Shown here: positions 1-8,167 of the stretch, piece by piece
Numbering within the stretch: the first letter of the stretch is position 1
How the letters are laid out: every line of letters starts with the position of its first letter
Assembly: GCA_023664365.1 (NCBI GenBank)
Contig: JAMPFR010000024.1
Location: 1-44,788, forward strand
DNA: 44,788 nucleotides
Source of the DNA: Acetatifactor muris
GTDB lineage: Bacteria; Bacillota; Clostridia; Lachnospirales; Lachnospiraceae
Direction of reading: 5' to 3'
The notes under the pieces: generated by a model
What the model was told of the DNA's origin: nothing
Database searches by the model: none
The model's input: the letters and a program-made list of their open reading frames with translations, nothing else
Translations under genes and position numbers: made by a program

Positions 1-1
1 A

Positions 2-124
2 GATATGAGGCATCCGGAGCAGGCCATAACAGAATTTTCCTTTCAAGGCTGGTTTCTTGCAGGGCTTGTTGACAAGAGAGGCATAAAATACTACAATATA
101 ACTGTAGCATATAAACTGTTCTGA
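2..124 (+). CDS. Possible 3' end of an upstream gene, truncated by the window edge
   Basis: One frame is open from base 2 to the TGA at 122-124, about 40 codons ending in Ala-Tyr-Lys-Leu-Phe. I do not recognise the product. The next operon's promoter lies inside this stretch (69-97), so it is either the tail of a real upstream gene that carries an internal promoter, or non-coding DNA that happens to be open. The length is too short to decide, and coding is only a possibility. Confidence 0.25.
   Translation, partial: DMRHPEQAITEFSFQGWFLAGLVDKRGIKYYNITVAYKLF
69..97 (+). promoter_or_regulatory. Sigma-A type promoter of the lipoprotein/ABC operon, with an overlapping dyad
   Basis: TTGACA (69-74) and TACAAT (92-97) are separated by 17 nt, close to consensus. 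A dyad CTACA-N7-TGTAG (91-95 and 103-107) overlaps the -10 element, where a repressor could block polymerase. The first gene begins about 45 nt downstream of the expected start site. The promoter call is by sequence match only; the operator role is inferred. Confidence 0.75.
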
Positions 125-149
125 GGATATTTGCGGAGGTAAAGGAATA

Positions 150-1400
150 TTGCAAAAACGGATCACCTGCGCCCTGTTACTGATAGTGCTTTCTTTTTGG
201 CCTGTGGCCTGTTCCGGCGATTCCTCCGAAGGAGGGATCTTAAGCCCGGAGAAGATGGAGGCTGCGCACCTGGAGATGGAACTGACAGAAGGGGTGCTGG
301 TGGATGCCGCGATTACGCCCTACAGCCGCTATGAGAACGGCCTGAGCGCTTATTATGTATCTAAGAAGTCTCAGGAAGAAAATTTAGTGACAGAGGAGGA
401 ATTCATAGCCTCCCCTCTTATCTATGGGTATTCTGTGGAAGAGTTTGCCCGGCTTCTGGCGGAGCAGGGCGGGTTCTCGCCGGAATATACATGGGAGGTA
501 CGTCTTAATCCGGGAGAGGCGATAGGATATCTGGTCATGCAGGATCAGGCAGGAGTTGAGAGGACATTATGGTGCGAATGGCGTATGGATGAGGGAGGTT
601 GGGTGGAGTCGAATCCGAATGTCGTATTCTATAATTATGAATGGGACAGCTTTGATCACAATGCAGCCTGTAATCTTTTAAGCCATGCTGTTCCAGACGA
701 GTCTGAACTGGATTTTGCGTCCTCTGAGGAACTGGCGGCACAGGCGGGAAAAATCCTTATGACCGTGACAGGGGAGGAATATTACTCGGAAGTTATTTGT
801 GTTCCCATGGGGGAGACGAACAGGCAGAAGCTGAAAGATTGCGGCTATGAGATTCCGGGAGATTTAGCTGACAGCAATTCGCCGTATCTGGAGGAGGATT
901 ATTACGGATATATATTTTACCGGAATATAGACGGATTCCCTTTAAGATATCTGAGTCTCTCGATGATCTTGACGGAAAATACCGTCTGGGACGAGGAACT
1001 GGACGCTCAGCGCTATCTGGATCTTCTGATACCGCTTATAGCAGATAAGCAGTTTGTCAGTTTTGGGGAGACCGAAGGACTTCGGTATTTAAGCACGGAC
1101 AGAAAACCCTGTATCATGGAAGCTTATAAGGAAAGGGAAAGCGTCTGCGATATCAACAGGATATTGGAAAACGCGAAGCAGTATTTCGACAGCATCCTGC
1201 TTCCCGCTGCCGTGACGGTGAACCGCATCGAGATAGCATATTCCTATTGGTTTTCGGATGCAGAGGACGGGCCGCTGCGCAATATTGCGGCTCCCTTCTG
1301 GGTGGTACAGTACTGGGATCCCGCCTCGGAAATGCAGATGATGCTGATATTTGACGCCTTTTCCGGGCAGTTGATTCACCAGGTAGGCTATCAGCCCTAG
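150..1400 (+). CDS. Secreted lipoprotein of an ABC-transporter operon, function unknown
   Basis: A 416-aa protein starting at TTG, placed 7-8 nt after a GGAGG site. The N-terminus has a basic start (QKR), a hydrophobic stretch of about 15 residues and a lipobox-like end P-V-A-C with Cys21, followed by a Ser/Gly/Asp linker. This predicts a lipoprotein held on the outer face of the membrane. The rest is acidic and rich in Glu, Asp, Trp and Tyr, with no transmembrane segment and no family I can name with confidence. It is followed after 20 bp by two membrane proteins and an ABC ATPase, so it probably acts with that transporter as a sensing or accessory component. Such lipoprotein-plus-ABC clusters are frequent in Clostridia, often of unknown substrate. 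Confidence 0.8.
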   Translation: MQKRITCALLLIVLSFWPVACSGDSSEGGILSPEKMEAAHLEMELTEGVLVDAAITPYSRYENGLSAYYVSKKSQEENLVTEEEFIASPLIYGYSVEEFARLLAEQGGFSPEYTWEVRLNPGEAIGYLVMQDQAGVERTLWCEWRMDEGGWVESNPNVVFYNYEWDSFDHNAACNLLSHAVPDESELDFASSEELAAQAGKILMTVTGEEYYSEVICVPMGETNRQKLKDCGYEIPGDLADSNSPYLEEDYYGYIFYRNIDGFPLRYLSLSMILTENTVWDEELDAQRYLDLLIPLIADKQFVSFGETEGLRYLSTDRKPCIMEAYKERESVCDINRILENAKQYFDSILLPAAVTVNRIEIAYSYWFSDAEDGPLRNIAAPFWVVQYWDPASEMQMMLIFDAFSGQLIHQVGYQP

Positions 1401-1420
1401 GCATAAAGAGGATTATAACT

Positions 1421-2239
1421 ATGAAAATGACGGGAATTCGCCTGTTTAAGGTAAATTTGCTGCGGATGGTGAGACAGCCCCTCTTCTGGGGGGCTGCCTT
1501 CGGGATCGGCCTGATCAGATTTGTCTATACCTTCGGGGATCCTGAGATTTATCGGATGGTTCTGACGGAGCGCTTCTGGCAGCTGGATATGTTGTATCTG
1601 ACGTTGTCCTACGGATGGAGCACAAGCCTTCTTCCCTATATCAATTTATGTCTTGCGGCCCTTCCTGCGGTCCTCCTCTATATTCAGGACGATCGGAGCG
1701 GCCGGATGAGTGTGCTGCTTCCCAGAGTGGGCTGGGGGCGCTATGCGCTGTCCCAGGCTTTCAGCGCCGCAGGCGGAGCTTTCTTTTGTATGCTGGGAGG
1801 AGACGTCCTGTTTTTTCTGGCGGGACATTTCGGCGTGGGACTTCCCGTAGGAAGCAGCTGTAGTGCGGAGGTAACATGCAGCCTGCTGGAAGCGGGGAAT
1901 TACTGGGGAGGTCTGCTGGTCTATGAGGCCATGAACGGTATGCATGGGGCTTTCCTGACGCTTCTGGCGTCGGCCGTGGCAGGGCTGGTCAGGGACGCTC
2001 AGTTTGTGGTGATCCTGCCAATGATCCTGCAGTTTTTCTTTACATACAGCTGGGCGGTTTTTACGCTTACGGCAGGACTGCCCATATGGCTCAGTCCCAA
2101 ATTTGTCTATGAGTTCGGCTGGTCTCCTATCCGGACAGACGGGCTGATGCTTGGGTTTGCCCTGGGACATTTGCTTCTGACAGCGCTTATTGTCTCGCTT
2201 CTGCTGTATGTGCTGATCAGGCGAAGGTACAGGAGGTGA
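1421..2239 (+). CDS. Integral membrane protein, probable ABC transporter permease (first of two)
   Basis: A 272-aa hydrophobic protein with about six membrane segments, near residues 18-36, 65-88, 105-135, 175-205, 212-225 and 240-265, and a basic C-terminal end (IRRRYRR). The start ATG follows GAGGA by 8 nt. I see no conserved motif beyond the overall look of ABC-2 type permeases of the bacitracin/lantibiotic-export kind. It sits directly upstream of a second membrane protein of similar size and an ABC ATPase, so a heteromeric permease is the likely arrangement. The substrate cannot be read from the sequence. Confidence 0.75.
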   Translation: MKMTGIRLFKVNLLRMVRQPLFWGAAFGIGLIRFVYTFGDPEIYRMVLTERFWQLDMLYLTLSYGWSTSLLPYINLCLAALPAVLLYIQDDRSGRMSVLLPRVGWGRYALSQAFSAAGGAFFCMLGGDVLFFLAGHFGVGLPVGSSCSAEVTCSLLEAGNYWGGLLVYEAMNGMHGAFLTLLASAVAGLVRDAQFVVILPMILQFFFTYSWAVFTLTAGLPIWLSPKFVYEFGWSPIRTDGLMLGFALGHLLLTALIVSLLLYVLIRRRYRR

Positions 2240-2244
2240 CAGGG

Positions 2245-3093
2245 ATGCTGAAGGTGATTGGAAAATCTCTGCGGGTATGGTGGTTCGAATTGAGGACGGT
2301 ACTGTTGTCCGGCCGCTGGGTGGTGCTTACAATGGTGTCCTTTATGCTGATGGGGTTTTATCTGAAGCCGATACTTCAGTTTGCGGAGGTCTATGATCTG
2401 AAGCTTTGTCCCGCCGTCTTTCCCCACTTTTTCGGGGATTCCGTGTTCAGCAGTCTGGGAATGCTGCTGCTGATATTTATGACCAGCGTATTTCCCATCA
2501 CCGGTCATATTCAGCAGGGGATACTGATGAGAAGCGGAAACCGGTGCTGGGTAAACGGACAGTTTCTGACAGACATAACGCTGGTGCTGCTTTGGCTGGG
2601 AGAAATGCTTTTGTTCATCTGCGCGATCATCGGCGGGCGGCTCTCTTTTCAGGGCTGGGGCAAGGTGTGGGGCAGCTTCGGGGGAGAGTCGGCCCGAAAT
2701 CTGGGCTTTGACAGCTACGCTGATATCTCCATGGAGATCATTCTGGGATATACGCCCCTGCAGGCGGTTCTGATGAGTATGCTGTTTGTATGGCTCACCG
2801 GAATCCTGTTCGGAGAATTTATTTTCTGTGTGGACGGTCTGTGCCGGAATTATATCGGGGAGATCCTGCTGGCGGTGTGGGGCTTTGGGAATCTGCTGAT
2901 CGCCAGCTTCGGAAATCTGTCGGAGATCGGGTTCCTGCGGATGTTGTCTCCCGTCAGCTGGCTTGACATTTCCCGGTATATCGGAAATCCGGTACGGGTA
3001 GGCAGGGTGCTGTTGGTGATGGGGGGACTGATCCTGCTGTTTTATATTTTTAACAGATTACTGGTGAGAGCCAAGAAAATTGAGATCCGGTGA
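2245..3093 (+). CDS. Integral membrane protein, probable ABC transporter permease (second of two)
   Basis: A 282-aa membrane protein with about six hydrophobic segments, including residues 22-44, 70-90, 112-132, 175-200, 215-235 and 252-275. I place the start at ATG 2245 rather than the in-frame GTG 2236, because AGGAGG at 2231-2236 sits 8 nt before the ATG. The start lies 5 bp past the preceding stop codon, so translation is probably coupled to it. The protein is similar in size and topology to its upstream neighbour but not an obvious duplicate. Together with the ATPase 10 bp downstream it should form an ABC-2 type exporter or immunity transporter. Confidence 0.75.
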   Translation: MLKVIGKSLRVWWFELRTVLLSGRWVVLTMVSFMLMGFYLKPILQFAEVYDLKLCPAVFPHFFGDSVFSSLGMLLLIFMTSVFPITGHIQQGILMRSGNRCWVNGQFLTDITLVLLWLGEMLLFICAIIGGRLSFQGWGKVWGSFGGESARNLGFDSYADISMEIILGYTPLQAVLMSMLFVWLTGILFGEFIFCVDGLCRNYIGEILLAVWGFGNLLIASFGNLSEIGFLRMLSPVSWLDISRYIGNPVRVGRVLLVMGGLILLFYIFNRLLVRAKKIEIR

Positions 3094-3102
3094 GGTGCGC
3101 TG

Positions 3103-3750
3103 ATGATTCGATTGGAGAACGTGACGAAAACATTTGGAAAGGTTTCCGCGGTAAAGCAGGTCACTGCAGAATTTCAGGACGGAATGATAACCGGGATCGT
3201 GGGGCGGAACGGCAGCGGGAAGACGGTTCTGTTCAAGATGATCTGCGGATTGATGAAGCCCACCTCCGGCGACGTGTGGGTGAACGGAGAGCATATCGGC
3301 GCGGACAGGGATTTCCCTTCCAGCATCGGCGTTATCATTGAGGTGCCGGGGTTCCTGCCTTTCCAGAGCGGATACAGGAATCTGTGGGAGCTGGCGGCCA
3401 TCAATCACCGGATCGGGAAGCAGGAGATCGAGGAGGCCATCCGCAGGGTGGGCCTGGATCCTGCCAGTCGGAAACCGGTGGGAAAGTATTCCCTGGGGAT
3501 GCGGCAGCGTCTGGGGATCGCCCAGGCCATTATGGAGGATCCGGATGTGCTGGTGCTGGATGAGCCCATGAACGGGCTTGACGAGGAGGGAGTGGAGGAC
3601 ATCCGCAAGCTTCTGCTGGAGCTGAAGGCGGAGGGCAAGACCATCTTGATTGCCAGCCACAACAGGGAGGACATTGATATCCTCTGCGATCGGGTGTATC
3701 GTATGCGGAGCGGGGAAATGTCAGAAGAGACCCCTTTGACGATCTCCTGA
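3103..3750 (+). CDS. ABC transporter ATP-binding protein
   Basis: A 215-aa nucleotide-binding subunit, the short form found with ABC-2 exporters. Walker A is GRNGSGKT (about residues 34-41). The signature region reads YSLGMRQRLG in place of the usual LSGGQ, a variant common in BcrA/CcmA-like ATPases. Walker B is VLVLDEPMNG, and the H-loop is in IASHN near residue 185. It should power the two membrane proteins encoded just upstream. The gene ends the operon; a separate promoter for the next gene overlaps its 3' end. The family is certain, the substrate unknown. Confidence 0.93.
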   Translation: MIRLENVTKTFGKVSAVKQVTAEFQDGMITGIVGRNGSGKTVLFKMICGLMKPTSGDVWVNGEHIGADRDFPSSIGVIIEVPGFLPFQSGYRNLWELAAINHRIGKQEIEEAIRRVGLDPASRKPVGKYSLGMRQRLGIAQAIMEDPDVLVLDEPMNGLDEEGVEDIRKLLLELKAEGKTILIASHNREDIDILCDRVYRMRSGEMSEETPLTIS

Positions 3751-3764
3751 AGTGGAAGTATGAT
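3736..3764 (+). promoter_or_regulatory. Promoter of the NYN-rarA operon
   Basis: TTGACG (3736-3741) and TATGAT (3759-3764) with a 17-nt spacer. The -35 box lies within the last codons of the ABC ATPase gene. The gene start at 3807 follows a CAGGAG ribosome binding site. Called by sequence match only. Confidence 0.6.
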
Positions 3765-3806
3765 CATTATTGAGTAAGGAGTCTTAGTATAAAACAGGAG
3801 CGGAAT

Positions 3807-4760
3807 ATGGAAGAAAATATTGAAAATATCACAAGTGCCAGGATGCAGTTTGCGGTGCTGATCGACGCGGACAATATCAGTTCCAAGTATGCGGCTACCA
3901 TCTTTGAGGAGCTGGACAAGTTCGGGCTGTCAACTTACCGCCGGATCTACGGAAACTGGTCCAGGGCCAACGGCTGGAGTGAAGGGATGCTGCTGGAGCA
4001 TTCCATTATGCCGGTGCAGCAGTTTTCCTATACCACGGGGAAAAATGCCACGGATATGGCCATGGTGATAGACGCCATGGATATTTTATTCAAAAATAAG
4101 GTGCAGGGCTTCTGCCTGGTGACCAGCGACAGTGATTTTACCAGGCTTGCCATGCGGCTTCGGGAGGAGAGTATGTTCGTCCTGGGGATGGGGGAGTCCA
4201 AGACGCCTCCGGCATTGACGAGAGCCTGCAACAGGTTTATCCACCTGAATCTGGTGGCGGAGCAGAACAAGGCGCTGGAGGGCAGCGACAATATGGAGGG
4301 GAGCGAGGAGCAGAACGTTACCTCCGTTACGGAGGTGCGGCAGGCGATTCTGGCGCTGATTAATGAGAACGACGGAAAGCAGATTGACCTGGCGCAGATT
4401 GGGAACCGGCTGAATGACAGATTTTCCGATTTCGACGTCCGAAACTACGGTTACACCAAGCTCAGCACCATGGTAACCCAGGAACTGCCTGATTTGAGCG
4501 TAAAGAAGGTGAACAACCAGTACTATGTGGAGCAGCGTTCCACCCTTACCAAGGCGGAGCTGGAGCGGGAGATATGCAGCATGATTCAGCAGAGCGGCGG
4601 CATGATTGACAATCTTTCCACGCTGAACGACGAACTGCACAAAAAGTATAAGCAGCTGGATTTCAAGCAGTTCGGATACAGCCGTATTTCCAGTTTCCTG
4701 CGCAGCTTAAGATCCGTGACGGTTCATGAAAACCAGGTGACGCTGCGCGGCGAAAGGTAA
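3807..4760 (+). CDS. NYN-domain ribonuclease-like protein with two OST-HTH (LOTUS) domains
   Basis: A 317-aa protein. Residues about 10-150 match the NYN/LabA (DUF88) PIN-like nuclease fold: VLIDADNIS near the start, TDMAMVIDAMD in the middle and LVTSDSDFTRLAM, which supply the acidic residues expected to bind metal. Two winged-helix OST-HTH/LOTUS modules follow, at about residues 170-240 and 245-315, each with the aromatic pattern FG/YGY-K/R-x-S. LOTUS domains in other proteins bind RNA or partner proteins, so an RNA-directed nuclease is a reasonable inference, untested here. The gene is followed after 14 bp by rarA, and the two probably share a transcript. Confidence 0.88.
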   Translation: MEENIENITSARMQFAVLIDADNISSKYAATIFEELDKFGLSTYRRIYGNWSRANGWSEGMLLEHSIMPVQQFSYTTGKNATDMAMVIDAMDILFKNKVQGFCLVTSDSDFTRLAMRLREESMFVLGMGESKTPPALTRACNRFIHLNLVAEQNKALEGSDNMEGSEEQNVTSVTEVRQAILALINENDGKQIDLAQIGNRLNDRFSDFDVRNYGYTKLSTMVTQELPDLSVKKVNNQYYVEQRSTLTKAELEREICSMIQQSGGMIDNLSTLNDELHKKYKQLDFKQFGYSRISSFLRSLRSVTVHENQVTLRGER

Positions 4761-4774
4761 CAGAGGGCGGGAGC

Positions 4775-6112
4775 ATGGACATTTTTGAATATATGCGCAG
4801 CACCAGTATGGAAAAGGAATCCCCTCTTGCGGCGCGGATGCGGCCCAGAACCCTGGATGAGGTGGCAGGGCAGGAGCATATTATCGGCAGGGACAAGCTG
4901 CTGTACCGGGCTATCAAGGCGGATAAAATCAGCTCCGTCATCTTCTACGGGCCGCCGGGAACGGGGAAAACTACCCTGGCACGGGTGATTGCCAATACCA
5001 CCAGCGCGGAATTTACCCAGATTAACGCTACCGTGGCGGGCAAGAAGGATATGGAAGAGGTGGTGGCAAAGGCCAAGGATACCCTGGGAATGTACGGAAA
5101 GCGCACCATTCTGTTTATAGACGAGATTCACCGTTTTAACAAAAGCCAGCAGGATTATCTGCTCCCCTTCGTGGAGGACGGAACCCTGATCCTCATCGGC
5201 GCCACTACGGAGAATCCCTATTTTGAAGTAAACGGGGCGCTGATTTCCCGATCTGTTATTTTTGAACTGAAGCCTATTCCCGTGGAAGCGGTAAAGGAGC
5301 TCATCCGAAAGGCAGTCTATGACACGGATCGGGGGATGGGGGCTTACAATGCGGAGATTGACGAGGAGGCTCTGGATTTTCTGGCAGACCTCTCCGGGGG
5401 AGATGCGCGGCATGCCCTGAATGCTGTGGAACTGGGCGTCATGACTACCAGCCGCAGTGAGGACGGAAAAGTTCATATTACCCTGGAGGTGGCGCAGGAG
5501 TGTATCCAGAAGCGGGCTGTCCGGTATGACAAGACGGGAGACAACCACTATGACACAATCTCGGCCTTCATCAAGAGCATGAGAGGCTCCGATCCGGATG
5601 CGGCGGTGTATTATCTGGCGCGGATGCTTTATGCGGGGGAAGAGGCAGCGTTTATTGCCAGGCGCATCATGATATGTGCGGCGGAGGATGTGGGCAATGC
5701 GGATCCCCAGGCCCTGGTAGTGGCTGTCAATGCTTCCCTGGCAGTGGAGCGGATCGGAATGCCCGAGGCTCAGATTATCCTGGCCCAGGCAGCGGCTTAT
5801 GTGGCCTGTGCACCCAAGAGCAATGCAAGCTGTAACGCTGTTTTTGAAGCCATGCAGACCGTGGAGCAGACAGGCAGCCTGCCGATCCCGGCACATTTAC
5901 AGGACGCTCATTACAAGGGAGCCGCAAAGCTGGGACACGGGGCAGGCTATAAGTATGCCCACGATTATCCGAACCATTATGTAAAGCAGCAGTATCTGCC
6001 CTATGAACTGGACGGGAAGGAGTTTTACAGACCTACGGGAAACGGATATGAGGTGAAAATCAGGGAGCACATGAGAAAGCTGAAGGAAGCTCCGGAGGAG
6101 CTTCAAAAATAA
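4775..6112 (+). CDS. rarA: Replication-associated recombination protein A (AAA+ ATPase)
   Basis: A 445-aa clamp-loader-like AAA+ ATPase, the usual length for RarA/MgsA. Walker A GPPGTGKTT lies near residues 59-67, Walker B ILFIDEIHRFNK near 115, and sensor 1 GATTENP and the arginine-finger region follow (SGGDARHALN near 210). The C-terminal tetramerisation part (YDKTGDNHYDTISAFIKSMRGSD and onward) is complete. RarA works at stalled replication forks and gaps, together with SSB and RecA. The start ATG follows GGGAGC. It is co-oriented with the NYN protein upstream and convergent with DUF4364, whose stop is only 25 bp away. Confidence 0.96.
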   Translation: MDIFEYMRSTSMEKESPLAARMRPRTLDEVAGQEHIIGRDKLLYRAIKADKISSVIFYGPPGTGKTTLARVIANTTSAEFTQINATVAGKKDMEEVVAKAKDTLGMYGKRTILFIDEIHRFNKSQQDYLLPFVEDGTLILIGATTENPYFEVNGALISRSVIFELKPIPVEAVKELIRKAVYDTDRGMGAYNAEIDEEALDFLADLSGGDARHALNAVELGVMTTSRSEDGKVHITLEVAQECIQKRAVRYDKTGDNHYDTISAFIKSMRGSDPDAAVYYLARMLYAGEEAAFIARRIMICAAEDVGNADPQALVVAVNASLAVERIGMPEAQIILAQAAAYVACAPKSNASCNAVFEAMQTVEQTGSLPIPAHLQDAHYKGAAKLGHGAGYKYAHDYPNHYVKQQYLPYELDGKEFYRPTGNGYEVKIREHMRKLKEAPEELQK

Positions 6113-6137
6113 ACGGAAGCGGCATACAGTTACGTTT

Positions 6138-6653
6138 TCAGAACAGCTCCTGTACCAGCAGCCGGTAAATTTGCTGGTTCTTTTTCTGCCAGTTGTCGCA
6201 GATGGCGGCAGCAGTGCTTTCGTCAGGCACTGACAGAGTGATGTCCACCAGACGGACGTCTCTCTCCTTTGCCGTCAGATGTGCCTCATATTCTCCCGAG
6301 GTTGACTTGTAGTAGTTGCCCAGAACGGATACTTCATTGCGCAGGGAGTATTCGTTTTCCCGGAGGAAGGCGTTGACGTCCTGCCTGATGGCGTCGCTGA
6401 TGCGGTTCTGGAAGAAGTTCAGCGTCTCCCGTCCCTCCGCCGTGATGGACAGGTGGGTCCGGTTGCGGACGGTTTCCGGGGAAATCAGCTTTGCATCCGT
6501 CAATTCATTGATGACCTGCTGCAGCGTGAGAAAATTGGTGTAGTCCCGGCCCAGAATGAAGTCGCTGACCTGGGCGGCAGTCATGGGGAAGGTCACCCGA
6601 TTCAGCATATACAGTACAATCAGTTTATAAAGAGTCAGCGGATCCTGTATCAT
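6138..6653 (-). CDS. DUF4364 family protein, winged-helix type
   Basis: A 171-aa protein. I place the start at the ATG at 6653-6651, because GAGGGG lies just before it; the ATG four codons upstream has no ribosome binding site. It opens with IQDPLTLYKLIVLYMLNRV and continues with MTAAQVSDFILGRDYTNFLTLQQVINEL, a pattern that fits a winged helix (recognition-helix region near residues 40-60). The C-terminal half (LTAKERDVRLVDITLSV) is a predicted alpha/beta domain. This family is widespread in Clostridia and has no defined role that I know. It lies 60 bp downstream of the malic enzyme gene on the same strand, with a hairpin between them. Confidence 0.88.
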   Translation of the reverse strand: MIQDPLTLYKLIVLYMLNRVTFPMTAAQVSDFILGRDYTNFLTLQQVINELTDAKLISPETVRNRTHLSITAEGRETLNFFQNRISDAIRQDVNAFLRENEYSLRNEVSVLGNYYKSTSGEYEAHLTAKERDVRLVDITLSVPDESTAAAICDNWQKKNQQIYRLLVQELF

Positions 6654-6671
6654 AATTCCCCTCATTCTTCT

Positions 6672-6694
6672 AAGCGGACAACGTCCGCTTTTTA
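6672..6694 (+). terminator. Intrinsic terminator reading on the + strand
   Basis: The stem AAGCGGA (6672-6678) pairs with TCCGCTT (6684-6690) around a 5-nt loop, followed by TTTTT. The U-tract exists only in the + direction. No + gene ends here; the nearest is rarA, about 560 bp upstream across DUF4364. Almost the same element recurs at 34833-34853. Confidence 0.6.
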
Positions 6695-6724
6695 CTTTAT
6701 TAGGAAACTTAACGCGGCACTTTT

Positions 6725-7879
6725 TTACGATCGGATATGAGATTTCACTGCCTGGGCTACCAGCTCCGCCACCTTCGGGTTAAAGGCTTCGGGCAGAATG
6801 TTATTTTCGTTCAACTCGTCGTCGGGCACCAGGCCTGCTATGGTTTCCGCCGCCGCCAGCTTCATTTCTTCCGTAATCTGCGGAGCCCGCCCCTCCAGAG
6901 CGCCTTTAAAGATACCCGGAAAGGCTATCACATTGTTGACCTGATTGGGAAAGTCGCTGCGGCCTGTGCCTACCACCCTGGCGCCGGCAGCCTTTGCTGC
7001 GTCGGGCATAATCTCCGGCACCGGATTTGCCATGGCAAACAGGATGGCGTCATGGTTCATGGAAGCCACCATATCGGGAGAAACAATGTTGGGAGCGGAA
7101 ACGCCTACGAAAATGTCGGCGCCCTTCAGTGCGTCCGCCAGAGTGCCCATTCTGTTTTCCGGATTTGTCACCTCTGTCATTTTCTGCTGCATCCAGTTCA
7201 GGCCCTCCGTGGACTTGGACAGAATGCCCACTTTGTCGCACATGATAATATAGGGGAAACCGTAAGTCAAAAGCAGCTTTGTGATGGCGACGCCTGCGCT
7301 TCCGGCGCCGTTTACCACTATCCGGCAGTCCTCTTTTTTCTTGCCTACCACCTTTAAGCTGTTGATAATACCGGCCAGAACCACGATGGCTGTGCCGTGC
7401 TGGTCGTCATGGAACACGGGAATGTCCAGTATTTCCTTCAGCCGCTCCTCGATTTCAAAGCATCTGGGGGCGCTGATATCCTCAAGATTAATGCCGCCGA
7501 AGCCGGGAGCCAGCCAGGTGACGGCCTTGATAATTTCTTCGGTGTCCTGGGTGTCAAGGCAGATTGGAACTGCGTTGACGCCGCCGAATTCCTTAAAGAG
7601 AACGGCCTTTCCCTCCATAACGGGCATAGCGGCGTGGGGGCCGATATTGCCAAGCCCCAGGACGGCGCTTCCGTCTGAGACCACAGCCACGGTATTGGCC
7701 TTCATTGTATATTTGTAAGCCGCCTCCTTGTCCTCCGCAATGACCTTGCAGGGCTCAGCCACGCCCGGAGTGTATGCCACGGCCAAATCCTCTCTGGATT
7801 TCACAGGGGCCTTGGAGACAAGCTCCAGCTTTCCGTTCCATTTTTCATGCATCAGCAGTGCTTTTTCATTGTTTGTCAT
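6725..7879 (-). CDS. Malic enzyme (oxaloacetate-decarboxylating malate dehydrogenase)
   Basis: A 384-aa enzyme of the short bacterial malic enzyme type, without the phosphotransacetylase-like tail found in longer MaeB proteins. It converts malate to pyruvate and CO2 while reducing NAD(P). Characteristic blocks are VAYTPGVAEPCK near residue 36, GLGNIGPHAAMPVMEGKAVL near 75, the metal site region FHDDQHGTAIVVLAG near 157, and the nucleotide-binding GAGSAGVAI near 195. The cofactor preference cannot be fixed by eye. The start ATG is preceded by AAGAGG, and a good promoter lies at 7909-7937. It probably feeds pyruvate and reducing power in fermentative metabolism. Confidence 0.95.
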   Translation of the reverse strand: MTNNEKALLMHEKWNGKLELVSKAPVKSREDLAVAYTPGVAEPCKVIAEDKEAAYKYTMKANTVAVVSDGSAVLGLGNIGPHAAMPVMEGKAVLFKEFGGVNAVPICLDTQDTEEIIKAVTWLAPGFGGINLEDISAPRCFEIEERLKEILDIPVFHDDQHGTAIVVLAGIINSLKVVGKKKEDCRIVVNGAGSAGVAITKLLLTYGFPYIIMCDKVGILSKSTEGLNWMQQKMTEVTNPENRMGTLADALKGADIFVGVSAPNIVSPDMVASMNHDAILFAMANPVPEIMPDAAKAAGARVVGTGRSDFPNQVNNVIAFPGIFKGALEGRAPQITEEMKLAAAETIAGLVPDDELNENNILPEAFNPKVAELVAQAVKSHIRS

Positions 7880-7908
7880 AGCTGTACCTCTTTTCCCGAA
7901 TATGTATT

Positions 7909-7937
7909 ATCATATAATAATTCGTGATTGTATGCAA
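7909..7937 (-). promoter_or_regulatory. Promoter of the malic enzyme gene
   Basis: Read on the minus strand, TTGCAT (7937-7932) and TATGAT (7914-7909) are separated by 17 nt, with the expected start site about 25 nt before the malic enzyme ATG. The region is divergent with the rho promoter. Confidence 0.6.
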
Positions 7938-8004
7938 GCAGGAAATGGCGCGTGTGAACTGTAACGTTTATATTTGCCTGTTTACATTTACAAAAAATTA
8001 GGAC

Positions 8005-8033
8005 TTCCTATTTTAGGAAAAGTGTATTATAAT
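8005..8033 (+). promoter_or_regulatory. Putative rho promoter with a hairpin-like dyad in the spacer
   Basis: A perfect -10 TATAAT (8028-8033) has only a weak -35, TTCCTA (8005-8010), at 17 nt. The -35 and the following bases form a dyad TTCCTA-TTT-TAGGAA (8005-8019), a possible protein site. The leader to the rho start is about 125 nt and contains the direct repeat GTCGATGA twice near 8068-8092. Leaders of this kind are often where Rho regulates its own synthesis; that is an inference here. Confidence 0.55.
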
Positions 8034-8167
8034 AAAGAGTGAAATCAATCAAAGTATCAAGGAATCATGTCGATGAACCCTGTCGATGACCGTCTTGCCG
8101 TAATTCCCGTTTTTGTATTGTGGATAGGAAAGCTGCTTTTATTTTATGTGTTTTTGAGGAGGAGTTT

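Noticed and set aside
4724-5896. Long minus-strand ORF opposite rarA (390 codons)
   Set aside because: Antisense shadow of a conserved AAA+ gene; Cys/His-rich composition typical of reverse-frame artefacts.
6086-6106. Hairpin GAAGCTCC-GGA-GGAGCTTC at the end of rarA as a terminator
   Set aside because: It is inside the coding region and followed by A-rich, not T-rich, sequence, so it is not an intrinsic terminator on +.
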